From the NCBI GenBank assembly GCA_034435675.1, contig DAOTWP010000024.1, positions 1 to 6,741 of the forward strand: a stretch of DNA of 6,741 bases, written 5' to 3'. The position numbers were made by a program, and so were the translations under genes. This document shows positions 5,694-6,741 of the stretch, one piece after another (position 1 is the first letter of the stretch; every line of letters begins with the position of its first letter). The notes beneath the pieces were generated by a model. The model saw only the letters and a program-made list of their open reading frames with translations, ran no database searches and had not been told where the DNA came from. Source of the stretch: DAOTWP01 sp034435675 (GTDB taxonomy: Bacteria > Chloroflexota > Anaerolineae > Aggregatilineales > Phototrophicaceae).

Positions 5694-6741
5694 TTAGCCT
5701 GTTTCCGGAACCGGTGACGGCACGGGTGTCGGCGACGCTGCCGGGGGAACCGCACCCGGTTCAAGAAAGCAGAGAATACCATCAACAATGCCGCGTGCCA
5801 AGCGATCCCGCTGGTTAACGAGCAAGTCCTGATCGTCCTTCATGAAGCCCAGTTCGAGGATGGCAGCCGGGGTCAGCGGGTGGATTTCGCGGAAGGTGTG
5901 GTAATCGGTCATGTCTACCGTCAGCCCCATGCGCCGTTCCAGCCCGCTGCCCAGCCCATAATGATAGGCAAGGCACTCGACCAACCGCGCATCTTCGCCG
6001 CCTTCCGGGCGGGCGGCTGCTTTAGAAATCAGGTAGCCGGAAACCCATTCGCCATAGTCGCGGCAGTCGTTGGCGTGGATTGACAGCAGCACGGTTGCCT
6101 GATAATTGTCCAGACGCGGGTCGAACTCATCCAGCAGATCAACCGTATAGCCGCGCGAACGCAGTTCAATGACCACCCGCTGCGCCACATCGCGGTTGAT
6201 TTCCGCCTCTGTCAGATACACTTCCCCGCTGGCATCTGTGCAGACCGCGCCGGGGTCGTTCTGCGGACCCCAGTGACCGGAAACAATGCCCACGCGAATT
6301 TGCCAGTTGGGTGTTGTCAGGGCGGTGGGTACGGGCGCGGCAGACTGGCTGGTGGCGGTGGCGGCGGCGATGCTCAGGTTCTCGCGGATATTGGTGGCAA
6401 GCAGCTGCGGACTGGTGAACCATGTCAAAATGGTTGCCATAATGCCCGCCGGGATCAGGATCAGCAGCACTGCACGGATAATACCGCCAAACGCGCTGAC
6501 AGTCTGCTGGCGGCGTTTGCGGCGGCGGCGCTGTACCCGGCGCACACGCTGCGCCTCAAGCAGGGCATCGCGTTCGGGGGTAGTGGCTTCGCGCACGCCT
6601 GTCTCGCGCACGCCTGTCTCGCGCACGCCAGCCTGTGGAACTTCCGCCTGTTGTGGCACTGTTTCCGGTATGGGCGGCGGGGCGGGGCGGCGGCGGGGCA
6701 GCGGCGCGGGTGCCTCCGGCGCGATGCTGTGCGGCGTAATG
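5694..6741 (-). CDS. Membrane-anchored N-acetylmuramoyl-L-alanine amidase (Amidase_3), 5' end outside window
   Basis: A zinc amidase that cuts the bond between N-acetylmuramic acid and the stem peptide of peptidoglycan, acting outside the membrane. Numbered from the GTG at 6659 (321 residues), there is a cytosolic N-terminus with three GVRE repeats (11-24), a very basic stretch RRVQRRRRKRR (40-50), a transmembrane segment at about 56-81, a Thr/Ala/Ser-rich spacer, and the Amidase_3 domain at about 121-300. Its expected zinc ligands and catalytic residue are visible: His129 in SGHWG, Glu151 in LTEAEIN, His195 in SIHAND and Glu269 in LELGF. The tail is Pro/Thr-rich. Upstream of 6659 the frame stays open to the window edge with no ATG or GTG, and encodes a Pro/Arg-rich peptide (PRRRPAPPPIPET). 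The true start is therefore probably beyond 6741, though the GTG at 6659 with a weak GGA cannot be excluded. The stop is TAA. Confidence 0.88.
   Translation of the reverse strand, partial: ITPHSIAPEAPAPLPRRRPAPPPIPETVPQQAEVPQAGVRETGVRETGVREATTPERDALLEAQRVRRVQRRRRKRRQQTVSAFGGIIRAVLLILIPAGIMATILTWFTSPQLLATNIRENLSIAAATATSQSAAPVPTALTTPNWQIRVGIVSGHWGPQNDPGAVCTDASGEVYLTEAEINRDVAQRVVIELRSRGYTVDLLDEFDPRLDNYQATVLLSIHANDCRDYGEWVSGYLISKAAARPEGGEDARLVECLAYHYGLGSGLERRMGLTVDMTDYHTFREIHPLTPAAILELGFMKDDQDLLVNQRDRLARGIVDGILCFLEPGAVPPAASPTPVPSPVPETG
6588..6632 (-). repeat. Three tandem 15-bp repeats in the amidase N-terminus
   Basis: Three adjacent copies of a 15-bp unit (plus-strand form CTCGCGCACGCCTGT) start at 6588, 6603 and 6618. 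The outer two differ by one to two bases. Because the unit is a multiple of three it encodes the pentapeptide (A/T)GVRE three times without shifting frame. Copy number could vary between strains by slippage. Confidence 0.85.

Overview
The window reads as an ordinary bacterial chromosome segment. Every convincing gene lies on the minus strand, so transcription runs from the right end towards position 1. The best guess for the host is a Chloroflexota-like, GC-rich bacterium. This rests on the style of the proteins (a HerA-like ATPase with a long Pro/Gln linker, and a membrane-anchored amidase with Pro/Thr-rich tails) and was not tested by any search. There are no RNA genes, CRISPR arrays, insertion sequences or phage genes.

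In transcription order the layout is as follows. (1) A membrane-anchored N-acetylmuramoyl-L-alanine amidase (stop at 5694) has its reading frame open through the right edge. (2) A small monothiol glutaredoxin-like protein (5272-5655) follows 38 bp later. (3) An alpha/beta hydrolase with an aspartate nucleophile (4421-5275) overlaps gene 2 by 4 bp, so the two are probably translationally coupled. (4) After a 102-bp gap containing a candidate extended -10 promoter comes a 942-residue HerA/FtsK-superfamily ATPase (1490-4318) with a disordered linker and a coiled-coil tail. (5) A strong hairpin followed by T residues (1438-1478) ends that unit. (6) Class I fructose-1,6-bisphosphatase (fbp, 250-1344) follows with its own leader, which carries a perfect 8-bp inverted repeat running into the ribosome binding site. 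Positions 1-249 hold only small hairpins, one of which may terminate fbp.

The genes do not form one obvious pathway. The amidase acts in the cell wall, the glutaredoxin-like and hydrolase pair may share a redox or detoxification role (inference), the ATPase probably acts on DNA, and FBPase is central carbon metabolism. The items most worth a second look are the domain architecture of the ATPase, the dyad at the fbp ribosome binding site, the altered active-site motif of the glutaredoxin-like protein, and the Asp-nucleophile hydrolase coupled to it. I see no clear evidence for a complete new multi-gene system.
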